DNA of 64,000 nucleotides from Siphonodentalium dalli (GCA_032622095.1 CP136064.1:194467948-194531947), one strand, 5' to 3'; shown: positions 1 through 12,770, numbered from the stretch's first letter. Translations and numbers: made by a program. Notes: generated from the sequence alone by a model not told the origin.

Positions 1-1491
1 AAGATTGAAAATAAATAGTTTTGATGTATATGAGCCACATACATGTATATTAGCCAACTATCAACTGCATCCACCACTCACAACTTCCATTATATGATAA
101 GCTGGCAGAGTCTACCATTTTCGTTTTGGAAGCCATATTAGATAACATTTATTGTTTATTTTGGTCTATTTGAGATGGAATGTTCACAAATAAAAGAAAC
201 GATCAATTATTTTGTAGACAAGATCTGCTCATCCCTCAATATCAAATGTGACCAGAACCCCAAAGTCGATTTTGGTTAAATTTCATACCACATTCGTTAT
301 AACTTATTAGTGAAGGACCGGAGTAAACTATTATCTAATCGATTAGACATGTCATTGCTGTAATGATCAGTTTACACGATCAATGAAAGAATATACCCAT
401 TGTTTCCCAGTTCAGACAGCAACAAGTGATAAACAGAATTGATAGAAAATAGTATTTTTCACATCGGGTGGCCATTTTGGCAGCATTTTTGGTACTGATT
501 TTTAAGTTTTTACATAGAGCTAGCATAATGGCATCATAAAGAGGTATACATTCGTATTTATTTAGTCAATTTTACTCATCAACCACTACTTATAATGGAT
601 TGAATGACACTGTGATCAATATCCGCCATTTTCCATATTTTGACCGCCATTTTGGCAGCCATTTTGAGACAAAGCGCCAATTAAGGTTTCATTGAATTGG
701 AGTATTCATAGATATTGGTATGCCCAATTTACATTGTACAGTTCTGTCCATTTCTTGTTGATATATGACTGTAATCACAATGGCGAGTTTTGTGGAATTT
801 TATACCGCGTTCTGTAAAATCGAATTTTTGAGGGTGTAGATGAGTCTGGGACCCCATTTATGGTATCTTTCATTGCTCCAATGCTGAATTAACATGAATA
901 AGCCTAATCAAAGTCGCCAGTCTGAACCATTATCAAACAACAGGAATTGATCTTTAAGATATTAGGCAAAAACTTCAAATGTTCGAGTTTAGGCCGCCAT
1001 TTTGGCGGCCATCTGGGACGAGGGGTTCCATTTTGGCCCTAAACAGGTGGCACAATATTTTACCTTTGCAAAAATGTATACATTTGTATACATATGACAT
1101 TTGTTCTCAGTATTATCGAATTAATCTCAGTCAGAGTATCTTTTGACTAACGGCAGCCATGTTGGACGCCATCTTGGATCCTGAATTTTGCCCAAAGCGG
1201 ATTTTAGCGGATTTTAGATATGTTATACACGAGATTCTCCCTCGTCGAATGACACCAAAACCGCTTCTTTACCAATTTATTCTGGGTCTAACCCTCCGAC
1301 GACCACACTAAACCTTATAGTTTGTTACTATACAGAGTAAAAACTTTGAGAAAACAGAGAATTCATTAACATATAGCCATAGGTGGACCGGACCGTTTTG
1401 GACCGGTCCAGGCATGTGTACTTGACTGGACCGCCTTGGCAGTGGACCGGATCACCCAAGGTGGTCCGGTCCGGTCCGGTCCGCATCACTA
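1..1491 (-). mobile_element. Right end of hAT-like non-autonomous element (copy 1, partial)
   Basis: The last 110 bases are dense in GGACCGG/CCGGTCC and finish with CCGCATCACTA, the inverse of the TAGTGATGCGG terminus at 37,060. The next eight bases, CTAGGAAC, are the target duplication seen at the full-length copy. The interior carries several GCCATTTTGGC-type motifs and is the inverted counterpart of 37,735-38,735. No transposase is visible. The left part lies outside the window. Confidence 0.7.
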
Positions 1492-2002
1492 CTAGGAACT
1501 ATGTCGTGGTATGCCAAGATCCCACAAATTTGATTGGCATTATATGTGAAACTCTTGCTGACCCATCAGTGAAAACAATTGCATTTGAAAACCCCAGCAA
1601 ACTGGACTGATGCAGAATATAAAGGAATCTTACATTTTAATTTTAATTTTTTATTGGTTACAATTCGTTCTGCCTTATAAGAAACCGAACTCTCAAATCA
1701 AAATCATTTGTAACCCAACAAAAAATGTTATATGTCTTAGATTTTGTATGTGAGATATCATTCCAAATATTTTTGTCAGCTTTTAATACTACAAAAAGGT
1801 GACATAAAAGTATTCACATTTATCTACTACTTTCAATTGACAACTATTTGTGGAGTTCAGAACATATATTTTAATTTATATATGATAAACCAGTTTACTG
1901 TCCCAGTGGTGATATTTGATCACAGCCATTTGGGGATTTTAGGTGAGATGGTCACCATCGATCATTCCCATAAAAGTGGCCGATGTATTTCGATGTCGCA
2001 TG

Positions 2003-2005
<3 letters not shown>
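1492..2005. other. Unclassified AT-rich DNA
   Basis: It lies between the hAT-like terminus and the (AT)n tract. No exon, RNA gene or repeat structure was recognised, and the short open frames have no domain signature. It is duplicated unchanged at 42,160-42,673. Confidence 0.5.

Positions 2006-2070
<65 letters not shown>
2006..2070. repeat. (AT)n microsatellite
   Basis: About 65 bases of uninterrupted AT dinucleotides follow CATGCAC and are followed by GCCTATATAT. The tract has the same length at 42,674-42,738, which makes it a sensitive marker of how recent, or how artificial, the large duplication is. Confidence 0.97.
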
Positions 2071-2071
<1 letters not shown>

Positions 2072-2252
2072 CCTATATATAAGTGACTGATTTTAAGGTA
2101 GCTGTGTTAGGTGTATTATAGATACGTTGGCACGCCTACGGCTGCATGTTATATGTATTTGTCTCCAAGACATGTCGAGCGTTACCCTGTGTACATGCCA
2201 GCTACCATATAATTATAACATAACACATAAAGCGCCGATGTAACAATGTGTA

Positions 2253-2345
2253 TTTTTTTTTTGAATGGGTGGGATTCGAACCCAGGCATATAACTTGTAC
2301 CTCTAACACAGCAACATTAATATGGGCATAATGATATTGTCCTAA
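2253..2345 (-). repeat. tRNA-like B box with A tail, possible SINE fragment
   Basis: On the minus strand a perfect polymerase III B box (GGTTCGAATCC, plus positions 2,272-2,282) is followed by CACCCATTC and a run of ten A. The upstream minus sequence GTTAGAGGTACAAG resembles the variable-loop side of a tRNA. No clean A box or cloverleaf is seen, so this is more likely a tRNA-derived SINE piece than a functional tRNA. It is repeated at +40,668. Confidence 0.4.
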
Positions 2346-3239
2346 CTCCTAAGTGCATGTGACGTCGGTATACAGCGGCGAATTGAGCTTCATTTGTTTT
2401 GGGTAGCTTTGTGGTGGCCGTGCGGTATTGACGTCGCACTTCAAGCTCGGGGACGTGGCTAGATGATGTCCGTTGGGGAGGGTGTCCACCTTGCGAAATT
2501 TCAAATGCACCCCCGTGAATCATAAGGTTTTGCATAATTCCACTTGCACCCCGTTGTAGTACGGTTGTACACATAAGTGCTCAGGCCTCATAGCCTATGC
2601 ATATACCCAGTATGAGATATTCATATATCTTAACATGAAAATTGCATAAATCATAACGCCCATAGTCGGCCCGGTCTGAGAGAACTAAACTAAGCAAGAA
2701 AATCGCGAAACCATTTCAGTTCAATTTTGACCAAATGTATTAAACTATTGTTTTCTTATACAAATAAGCAGTGTTTTATCTGGAATCGAAAATCGCGAAA
2801 TCTTAGCATCTAGACTAGCCTCAAGCATTCCTAGAGTTTGGAAATTTTAAACCCGACACCCTACATAGGTTGGAAAAGTTCTGACTAATGACAATTTTTA
2901 CCAAATGTAGGACAATATTGTATTCTTAAAATTAATATAAGTTTTTACTGGCCACGAGGGAGGGACCAGGACACAAACTTTCCAACATGACACCGCCTAT
3001 AAGGTTGGAAATTTTGATGCCCATTTCAGTCCAAAATTTTGACAAAAAGAAGGAAAATATGCGAATATTGGTTGAACAACAATAAATTTCACCCAATAAA
3101 TTGTTTGAAATCAAACTACAAGAACATTTTCAACCTATTGTTGATGTGAAATTTCCAGCTAATGTTGTGTCAGGTGTGAAATTCTTGTCTGTTGAATATT
3201 TTGACAAAGGTTTGGGAGTGAGACTGCATACAACCTCTC
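2346..3239. other. Dispersed-repeat patchwork, no gene
   Basis: It contains short blocks that recur elsewhere in the window. GGGACGTGGCTAGA occurs near 2,451 and again, with one change, near 62,240. Blocks around GGTTGGAAATTT and GAAATTTCCA recur near 3,000-3,180 and 62,340-62,510. These look like diverged members of an interspersed family. No coding domain was recognised. Confidence 0.45.
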
Positions 3240-3345
3240 GTGCTTATAGCGGATTTTACAAAACGCCTCCAGTATATCAGGTCAGACCTAATATACTGGT
3301 CTTCTTTTTGGTAATTCGGCTATAAACTGGGGACCAGTTGTAGAT
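3240..3345. repeat. Hairpin repeat, family member 1
   Basis: CCAGTATAT (3,269-3,277) is the inverse of ATATACTGG (3,291-3,299). Outer flanks pair more loosely, and the right side contains CTATAAACTGGGG. A better preserved relative lies at 56,998-57,078 and shares TTTTACAAAACG, CAGACCTAAT and CTATAAACTGGGG. The family is therefore dispersed as a folded unit and is not a chance palindrome. Confidence 0.65.
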
Positions 3346-4390
3346 CCTCTATTTTTACAGAATTATTGCTCATATCAATTATGATGCACAGCTCCTCTAC
3401 ATAATGTATATCATATCTATGGCCCATATGATGACACCATGCAACTAGACAACTTTATTAACACATTTAGCCCCCCCCCTATAGCCGAGGTGGGTAGATT
3501 CTGGATATATGTGATCGTCGTCTGCATGGGCTATGTATAGATGAGGTTGTCATGCATCGGATTAGAACCATAACATGTTCGAAATTTGGGATCGATTTCC
3601 AAGCTTGATATGAGTTGAGGAGCATCCCAAAGTGCTATTCCGATCGATGCATAACCATTTTGATAAAAAAAAACTTATTCACGCTCACTGAAACAATCAC
3701 ATTTGAAGCTATGAACACTCATGAACTGAGTCTGTGCGTCAATTTCTCTGACATATCTAAGATTGGGATGAAATTTGCGACATACCACTTCGCCAATTTG
3801 TTGACCCAGAACGGCGCCTCGTTGACAAATTTGAAATATACCAATATATATTGTTAACATAGAATATCATGAAATTCCGAAACGACTGGTGGAAATTTGC
3901 GTCAAAACAAGGACCTTTTTATTATTAATTTCAGTGGACCACCCCTCTCCCTTGCATGTCCAACTGTTTCTGTCTGTGTATATACATCATAGCGTATGTA
4001 AATGACGTTGTATTCATGAATTCACTAATTATAAATCATTGAGATGCCTTATTTAAAATATCAGAAGCGGCCAAGTAATCATTATTTTCAGTTTCTACCG
4101 CACCCCCCCCAACCCCGACCCTGGTCGTGATACTGGTGACCACAGTGAGCCACGTTAAAGCACCTGTCATGTTACCTATAAACTATTTCCTCTGCCTTCT
4201 AGATGGTAGGCCTTCATGTAAAACCCGTTTATTGTCTGCTACCAATTTTCGCTAAAGGAGATTTTTTAGTACGCTGCCCCAGTGCGGCCATATACTACCA
4301 ATATGATAGCAATTCAGCAAAACCCACCAACATCATATCACATTAGCAGGACCACTTGGTCGGGGTGTTATACAACCGATATATATGTGA
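3346..4390. other. Unclassified intergenic DNA
   Basis: It is low in coding signals, with a short C run near 3,472. Near 4,090-4,200 and 4,590-4,690 two blocks share a C-rich tract, then GTGAC, CGGTGAC or TGGTGAC and CAGTGAG, spaced about 500 bases apart. This suggests an old diverged tandem duplication that includes the AT-rich unit starting at 4,390. Confidence 0.4.
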
Positions 4391-4740
4391 CAACCGTTTA
4401 GCACCGCAATCATACAATGTATGCAAGGTGGTCATCTACATGTGCGCAAATAAAACTCAATGGTGTGCCGACAATATACATCTGTATACCAATGTATGCA
4501 ACATTTAAACGAATATGCGCACTACAGGCTTAACATGCTCAATGTGTTACATACTACCCACTAAATCGTTGAGGTGTAGTCATTATTTTTAGTCCCCCTC
4601 CCCCACGACGTGGCCGTGACACCGGTGACGTCAGTGAGTAACTTTAAATAATATGTCAGATTCATCGTGAACTATTTACTCTGTCTGAAGCCTTCTTAGT
4701 GATACATGTATATATATTTTCTACTGCGATTTTCGAGGAG

Positions 4741-5690
4741 TGAAGCATCCTATCTATCCACCCTCTCGATCATCCCGGTCTGGCCCCCTTCCCCGAAACA
4801 CTCACTACAAGACTGCCGGTGATCGATAAAGTATAATTTTGTCCGCTGCCCCTGTACGCAACCACCCCTGTCGCAATGCAAAATAAATACGGCCCTATTG
4901 AACTGAACATACTTTAATTTAGTCCGGGGCAAGCCCCCTCCCCGAAACACTCCCTATAACCTATTTGACTGCCGGTATTCGATAAAGGATAACTTTGTCC
5001 GCCGTCCCCGTACGCAACAGCCCTGTCACAATGCAACATCAATGTGTTCATGTTGACCCGAACATACTTTAATTTGGTCCGGGGCTAGCCCCCTTCCCCG
5101 AAACACTCACTATTTGACTACCGGTTTTCTATCAAGGATATTTTTGTCCGCCGCCCCTGTACGCAACCACCCCTGTCACAATGAAACATCAATACGTCCC
5201 TGTTGACCCGAAAATACTTTAATTTGGTCAGGGGCTAGTCCCCTTTCCCGAAACACTCCCTATTTGACTGCCGGTTTTCGACAAAGGATATTTTTGTCCG
5301 CCGCCCCTGTACACAACCACCCCTGTCACAATGCAACATCAATACGTCCCTGTTGACCCGAAAATACTTTAATTTGGTCAGGGGCTAGTCCCCTTTCCCG
5401 AAACACTCCCTATTTGACTGCCGGTTTTCGATAAAGGATATTTTTGTCCGCCGCCCCTGTACACAACCACCCCTGTCACAATGCAACATCAATACGTCCC
5501 TGTATACCCGAAAATACTTTAATTTGGTCCGGGGCTATATAGCCCCCTTCCACGAAACACTCCCTATTTGACTGCCGGTTTTCGACAAAGGATATTTTTG
5601 TCCGCCACCCCTCTACGCAACCACCCCTGTCACCATGAAACATCAATACGTCCCTTTCATTTAGTCCGACAATTTCGACCAATTTTCCCG
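4741..5690. repeat. Tandem array, unit about 150 bp, about six copies
   Basis: CGAAACACTC recurs at about 4,793, 4,943, 5,099, 5,249, 5,399 and 5,553, a period of about 150. Each unit has GACTGCCGGTTTTCGA, TTTTTGTCCGCCGCCCC, CACCCCTGTCACAATG and TACTTTAATTTGGTC. The central copies are the most alike and the outer ones more diverged, the usual sign of unequal exchange. Short open frames here follow the repeat and are not genes. The array is repeated at 45,409-46,358. Confidence 0.85.
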
Positions 5691-5724
5691 GCGATAGCGA
5701 CCGGAATATACAACAAATATATAT

Positions 5725-6720
5725 GACAACCGTTTACGCACTGTCATATATTGATGCAATCTGGTCATATATATATGCAAAAATTTAACACAATAGTGTG
5801 CCGACAATTTATATCTGCATAACAATTTATGTAGTTTTTGAACAAATATGACAATCTACACACTTTACATACCTACTGTGTTCTATATTATCCAATACAT
5901 CGTGTTATATTTTTGAACAAATAAATTAATGTCAGCACACTATTTGATGTATGTGACATATATATGTTATATTATTGAACAAATATATGCCACTACTCTC
6001 GTTTTATTGAACATATACATGACATCGACTTGTTTACGGGCACAGCATGTTCGATGTTTTAAACATACATGTGGTATTTTACAATACCAATGTGCTACCT
6101 TTTACAACACAAAGGTGCATTTTACACTACCAATGTACATTTGTGTTCAATCTTATCACACAGTGTTGTAAACTTTACATACACATGTGTGTACAACCGT
6201 TTACGCACTGTCATATATTTATGCAATGTGGTCATCTATATATGCAAAAATTGAATACAATGGTGTGTCGACAATTTATATTTGCATAACAATTTATGCA
6301 GTTTTTGAACAAATATGACAGTCTACAGACTTTACATGCTCAATGTATTCTATATTATCCAATACATAGTGTTGTATATTTGAACAAAGTCAAAACACTA
6401 TTTGATGTTGGTCACACATATATGTTATAGTTTTGAATAAATATATGTCACCACTCAATTATTATTGAAACTATATACGACATCGACTTGTACACGGGAA
6501 CTGGGTGTTCGATGTTTTGAAGATGCATGTGCTATTTTATAATGAATATGTGAGCAGTTTGAACTGCGTGTACTGTGTGTGATACCTGATAGCATTGGTG
6601 TTCGATCTTATCACACGGTGTTGTAAATATTGCATATATATGTGTATATAGTGTAATACATGGTTCGATGTGCATAGCACATTATGGTTTGCAACGACCA
6701 GAATATAGAACCCATACCCG
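5725..6720. repeat. AT-rich tandem units of about 468 bp
   Basis: ACAACCGTTTACGCACTG starts near 5,725 and again near 6,193. The following blocks (TCATATAT, GTGTGCCGACAATTTATA or close variants, GCATAACAATTTATG, GAACAAATATGACA) recur in the same order. A more degenerate partial unit begins near 4,390. A 430-bp portion, 6,323-6,752, is what has been duplicated again at 46,991-47,850. Confidence 0.8.
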
Positions 6721-6755
6721 GTATATAATATAGTTACAATAATAACACTATACTA

Positions 6756-8390
6756 TGGCGTTTTTTTTGTAACTATATTGTATCCGCTCTTATATATTTA
6801 ATAATAGAACAAACATATGTGGCGAAAAGTGGTAAATTTCACTATATGTATTCAATATGTACACATGTTTATTATATATTGAACACTTATGTATGAAATG
6901 TCGTTATTTTCTGTAACTATATTGTAAATTTGACACATCTATATGTTATAAATTGCAAACATATATGGATACTGATGAAAATTTGCATATGTTTGTAGTC
7001 AGAATAGCACACCCACATGAGAGTCGCTATTTAGCAGCAGATGTCATTTTTTTGTATTTTAGTCATCAATTTGTTTAATTATTGAAAGCACATGTCCTCG
7101 TTTATAATACATATCTGCTGCTTTTGCACACATGCCTGCTGCTCTTAAACGGTGGGGAAAATATATTGTATCTTTGAACACAACCAGCTCACCAATAAAA
7201 GGTGTGCACCTTTATATTAGAAATCGTCATCTATCCGTTTTACATTTTATAATGCCCATATATTACCCCAAAATGAAACGTGCGTAATTTATATTCTATA
7301 AAACGCCCCTATATATTTTCACATTAAACACATGGCTGAGTCTGTTAATTAACTATGTTATATATTTGACACATATATATGTTATAAATTGCAAACATGT
7401 ATGGACATTGACAGAAGTTTGCATTTGTATGTAGTAAGAATAGCACATACATATGACAGTCGCTATTTAGCAACAGACAACATTTTATTGTATTTTAGTT
7501 ATCATTTTATTTAATTATTGAAAGCAAATGTCACCATTTACACCTTCAAATATGGGGAAATGAAGCCTTATAAATGTCTTGTATTTTTGAACACATGTGC
7601 GTCTTTGCGATAAAAGGAGTACACCTTTATGATATAAACCGTCACCTATCACTTACATTTTAGAAAATATAATGTGTTAGCGCAAATTAAAGAGTGTGTA
7701 ATATATATTCAATATTGCACACACAAATGACCGGCGTTAAAATGCGCGGAGCTCTATTTATATTCAATATTGGACACAAATACGACGGGCGTTAAAATGC
7801 GCGGAGCTCTATTTTATATTGTATCCTAACATTCGTCTTATAGGAAAGCTAGTGTTAGGATTGAAAATATATTGCACTGGGTCGTGTTCACGTCGTATCG
7901 ACATATTTATTTGTTGTATCCGAGGGGCCGAAATGCATTTGGTCGAGACAGTGAAACTGCAAGGCAGAGTTCAGTCCCCCTGCACTATCAGCGTAGGTGG
8001 CGCTAAAAATATGCAGTTTGCCAAATTCCGTTAGGGTTATCCGAAGTCGACTGAGGAATTTACAGACAACTTCTTAACTTCTTAACTTTCTTTCCATCTT
8101 TGTATCATATATCTTCAATAACAACAACAACATCGGCAATCATGATGGCGGCAGTTCTGATTAATGGAGTGGACATTGGTGGAGTTTGTGATACATTCCA
8201 TATTCATATATTGTCATGGCGTTTCCGCATCACATTGGTTATTTCGAGGACTAAAGTAAACAAGCGTGAGTGGAAAATGTTAAATTTCAGGTAGGCCTAA
8301 TATTTTTGCCGAAATGTGTTAATTTAACCCTATTTTCCCCCAATATTTATTGGAGTCCAAAATCAAGGTTTATGTTCACACGAACATGAC
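6756..8390. repeat. AT-rich tandem units of about 425 bp, then unclassified DNA
   Basis: Blocks near 6,935-7,110 (GACACATCTATATGTTATAA, GTCGCTATTTAGCA, TTTAATTATTGAAAGCA) recur in order near 7,360-7,530. A shorter repeat holding GCGTTAAAATGCGCGG and AGCTCTATTT occurs at about 7,730 and 7,790. The remainder to 8,390 has no recognised exon or RNA. The architecture resembles the 468-bp units just upstream, but the sequences are distinct. Confidence 0.65.
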
Positions 8391-8392
8391 AA

Positions 8393-11300
8393 TTGGAAAT
8401 TATTCCCTATTCCTTATTTTCAAAAATGTCGCTTTCGACCGATTTGACGTCATGGGTGGGTGGCCCGCCCCAAATACCACCTAGAAACACCCCGACCCCC
8501 ACCCATCACCCCGGGGGGGGGGGGGGGGTGCCGCCCCGAGGGGTGAAAATGGGGTATGGACCATTTTCGAGAACGGTAAGGATTTCGATCGATTTGACGG
8601 CATGGGTGGGTGGCCCGCCTCAAATACCACCTAGAAACACCTGGACCCCCTACCCATCACCCCCAGGGGGTGCCACCCCAAGGGGGGTGAAAATGGGGTA
8701 TGGACCATTTTCGAGAACTAAGGATTTTTAACAATTTGACGGCATTGGTGGTTGGCCCGCCCCAAATACCACCTAGAAACACCCCGACCCCCCACCCATC
8801 ACCCCCTGGGGGTGCCACCCTGAGGGGGTGAAAATGGGGTATGGACCATTTTCGAGAACTAAGGATTTTGACCAATTTGACAGCATGGATGGGCGGCCCG
8901 CCCCAAATACCACCTAGAAACACCCGGACCCCCACCCATCACCCTCATGGGGTGCAACCCCGAGGGGGTGAAAATGGGGTATGGACCATTTTCGAGAACG
9001 GTAAGGATTTCGACCGATTAGGTGGCATGGGTGGGTGGCCCGCCTCAAATACCACCTAGAAACACCCGGACCCCCACCCATCACCCCCGGGGGGGGGGGG
9101 GCGAAAATGGGGTATGGACCATTTTCGAGAACGGTAAGGATTTCGACCAATTTGACGGCATGGGTGGGTGGCCCGCCCCAAATACCACCTAGAAACACCC
9201 CGACCCCCACCCATCACCCCCGGGGGTGCCACCCCGAGGGGGTGAAAATGGGGTATGGACCATTTTCGAGTACGGTAAGGATTTCGACCGATTTGGCGGC
9301 ATGGGTGGGTGGCCCGCCTCAAATACCACCTAGAAACACCTGGACCCCCCACCAATCACCCCAGGGGGTGCCACCCCGAGGGGGTGAAAATGGGGTATGG
9401 ACCATTTTCGAGAACGGTAAGGATTTCGACCAATTTGACGGCATGGGTGGGTGGCCCGCCCCAAATACCACCTAGAAACACCCCGACCCCCACCATCACC
9501 CCCAGGGGGGGGGGGGGGTGCCACCCCGAGGGGTGAAAATGGGGTATGGACCATTTTCGAGAACGGTAAGGATTTCGACCAATTTGACGGCATGGGTGGG
9601 TGGCCCGCCCCAAATACCACCTAGAAACACCCCGACCCCCACCCATCACCCCCGGGTGGTGCCACCCCGAGGGGGTGAAAATGGGGCATGGACCATTTTC
9701 GAGAACGGTAAGGATTTCGACCAATTTGACGGCATGGGTGGGTGGCCCGCCCCAAATACCACCTAGAAACACCCCCAACCCCACCCATCACCCCCGGGGG
9801 GTGCCACCCCGAGGGGGTGAAAATGGGGTATGGACCATTTTCGAGAACGGTAAGGATTTCGACCGATTTGACGGCATGGGTGGGTGGCCCGCCTCAAATA
9901 CCACCTAGAAACACCTGGACCCCCACCAATCACCCCCAGGGGGTGCCACCCCGAGGGGGTGAAAATGGGGTATGGACCATTTTCGAAAACGGTAAGAATT
10001 TCGACCAATTTGACGGCATGGGTGGGTGGCCCGCCCCAAATACCACCTAGAAACACCCCGACCCCCACCCATCACCCCCGGGGGGGGGGGGGGGGTGCCA
10101 CCCCGAGGGGTGAAAATGGGGTATGGACCATTTTCGAGAACGGTAAGGATTTCGACCGATTTGACGGCATGGGTGGGTGGCCCGCCTCAAATACCACCTA
10201 GAAACACCTGGACCCCCCACCCATCACCCCCAGGGGGTGCCACCCCAAGGGGGTGAAAATGGGGTATGGACCATTTTCGAGAACTAAGGATTTTGACCAA
10301 TTTGACGGCATGGGTGGTTGGCCCGCCCCAAATACCACCTAGAAACACCCCGACCCCCACCCATCACCCCCTGGGGGTGCCACCCTGAGGAGGTGAAAAT
10401 GGGGTATGGACCATTTTCGAGAACGGTAAGGATTTCGACCGATTTGACGGCATGGGTGGGTGGCCCGCCCCAAATACCACCTAGAAACACCCGACCCCCC
10501 ACCCATCACACCGGGGGGGGGGGGGGGGGTGCCACCCCGAGGGTGTGAAAATGGGGCATGGACCATTTTCGAGAACGGTAAGGATTTCGACCGATTTGAC
10601 GGCATGTGTGGGTGGCCCGCTTCAAATACCACCTAGAAACACCTGGACCCCCCACCATCATCCCCAGGGGGTGCCACCCTGAGGGGGTGAAAATGGGGTA
10701 TGGACCATTTTCGAGAACTAAGGATTTTGACCAATTTGACGGCATGGGTGGGCGGCCCGCCCCAAATACCACCTAGAAACACCCGGACCCCCACCCATCA
10801 CCCTCATGGGGTGCAACCCCGAGGGGGTGAAAATGGGGTATGGACCATTTTCGAGAACGGTAAGTATTTCGACCGATTAGGTGGCATGGGTGGGTGGCCC
10901 GCCTCAAATACCACCTAGAAACACCCGGACCCCCACCCATCACCCCCGGGGGGGGTGAAAATGGGGTATGGACCATTTTCGAGAACGGTAAGCATTTCGA
11001 CCAATTTGACGGCATGGGTGGGTGGCCCGCCCCAAATACCACATAGAAACACCCCGACCCCCACCCATCACCCCCGGGGGGTGCCACCCCGAGGGGTGAA
11101 AATGGGGTATGGACCATTTTCGAGAACGGTAAGGATTTCGACCGATTTGACGGCATGGGTGGGTGGCCCGCCTCAAATACCACCTAGAAACACCTGGACC
11201 CCCCACCAATCACCCCCAGGGAGTGCCACCCCGAGGGGGTGAAAATGGGGTATGGACCATTTTCGAGAACGGTAAGGATTTCGACCAATTTGACGGCATG

Positions 11301-12770
11301 GGTGGGTGGCCCGCCCCAAATACCACCTAGAAACACCCCGACCCCCACCCATCACCCCCGGGGGGGGGGTGCCACCCCGAGGGGTGAAAATGGGGTATGG
11401 ACCATTTTCGAGAACGGTAAGGATTTCGATCGATTTGACGGCATGGGTGGGTGGCCCGCCTCAAATACCACCTAGAAACACCTGGACCCCCCACCCATCA
11501 CCCCCAGGGGGTGCCACCCCAAGGGGGTGAAAATGGGGTATGGACCATTTTCGAGAACTAAGGATTTTTAACAATTTGACGGCATGGGTGGTTGGCCCGC
11601 CCCAAATACCACCTAGAAACACCCCGACCCCCCACCCATCACCCCCTGGGGGTGCCACCCTGAGGGGGTGAAAATGGGGTATGGACCATTTTCGAGAACT
11701 AAGGATTTTGACCAATTTGACAGCATGGGTGGGCGGCCCGCCCCAAATACCACCTAGAAACACCCGGACCCCCACCCATCACCCTCATTGGGTGCAACCC
11801 CGAGGGGGTGAAAATGGGGTATGGACCATTTTCGAGAACGGTAAGGATTTCGACCGATTAGGTGGCATGGGTGGGTGGCCCGCCTCAAATACCACCTAGA
11901 AACACCCGGACCCCCACCCATCACCCCGGGGGGGGGGGGCGAAAATGGGGTATGGACCATTTTCGAGTACGGTAAGGATTTCGACCAATTTGACGGCATG
12001 GGTGGGTGGCCCGCCCCAAATACCACCTAGAAACACCCCGACCCCCACCCATCACCCTCATGGGGTGCAACCCCGAGGGGGTGAAAATGGGGTATGGACC
12101 ATTTTCGAGAACGGTAAGGATTTCGACCAATTTGACGGCATGGGTGGGTGGCCCGCCTCTAGTACCACCTAGAAACACCTGGACCCCCCCCCACCCATCA
12201 CCCCAGGGGTGCCACCCCGAGGGGGTGAAAATGGGGTATGGACCATTTTCGAGAACTAAGGATTTTGACCAATTTGACGGCATGGGTGGGTGGCCCGCCC
12301 CAAATACCACATAGAAACACCCCGACCCCCCACCATCACCCCCTGGGGTGCCACCCCGAGGGGGTGAAAATGGGGTATGGACCATTTTCGAGAGCGGTAA
12401 GTATTTCGATCGATTTGACGGCATGGGTGGGTGGCCCGCCTCAAATACCACCTAGAAACACCCGACCCCTCCCCCCACCCATCACCCCCGGGGGTGCCAC
12501 CCCGAAGGGGTGAAAATGGGGTATGGACCATTTTCGAGAACGGTAAGGATTTCGACCAATTTGACTGCATGGGTGGGTGGCCCGCCCCAAATACCACCTA
12601 GAAACACCCGACCCCCCACCCATCACCCCGGGGGTGGGGGGGGGTGCCACCCTGAGGGTGTGAAAATGGGGTATGGACCATTTTCGAGAACGGTAAGGAT
12701 TTCGACCGATTTGACGGCATGGATGGGTGGCCCGCCCCAAATACCACATAGAAACACTCCGACCCCCTGT
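8393..12770. repeat. GC-rich satellite array, unit about 142 bp, about 30 copies
   Basis: TATGGACCATTTTCGAG recurs about 30 times at intervals near 142 (range about 126-151). Length changes lie mainly in a G/C run of up to about 18 bases between CCCATCACC and the GCCACCCCGAGG block. Two subtypes tend to alternate: GCCCCAAATACC with CCCCGACCCCC, and GCCTCAAATACC with CCTGGACCCCC, giving a loose dimer. Larger blocks recur: 8.56-9.11 kb resembles 11.40-11.95 kb at an offset of about 2,840 bases (20 units), and a related block starts near 10.70 kb. Open frames on both strands are repeat-encoded (GGPPQIPPRNT-like peptides) and unlikely to be proteins. Confidence 0.95.

Larger units (their letters stand above)
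1..6755 (+). repeat. Duplicated segment, copy 1 (truncated by window start)
   Basis: Every landmark compared here recurs at +40,668 with no difference found, including the length of the (AT)n tract, the hairpin near 3.3 kb and the 150-bp array. Similarity stops after 6,755: copy 1 continues with TGGCG, copy 2 with CAGAC. The left limit is unknown because the window begins inside the segment. Identity across a slippery microsatellite implies a very recent duplication, or an assembly redundancy in which one locus is represented twice. Confidence 0.95.

Noticed and set aside
1744-2082. 112-codon frame ending in a long IY repeat (and its copy at 42,412)
   Set aside because: The repeat is the translated (AT)n tract; the remainder has no domain and no splice context.
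11921-12451. 176-codon open frame, the longest in the window
   Set aside because: It lies wholly in the 142-bp satellite and encodes the repeat; equivalent frames exist on the other strand.
8393-12770. CRISPR-like array
   Set aside because: Units are contiguous near-identical 142-mers without unique spacers, which is satellite structure.
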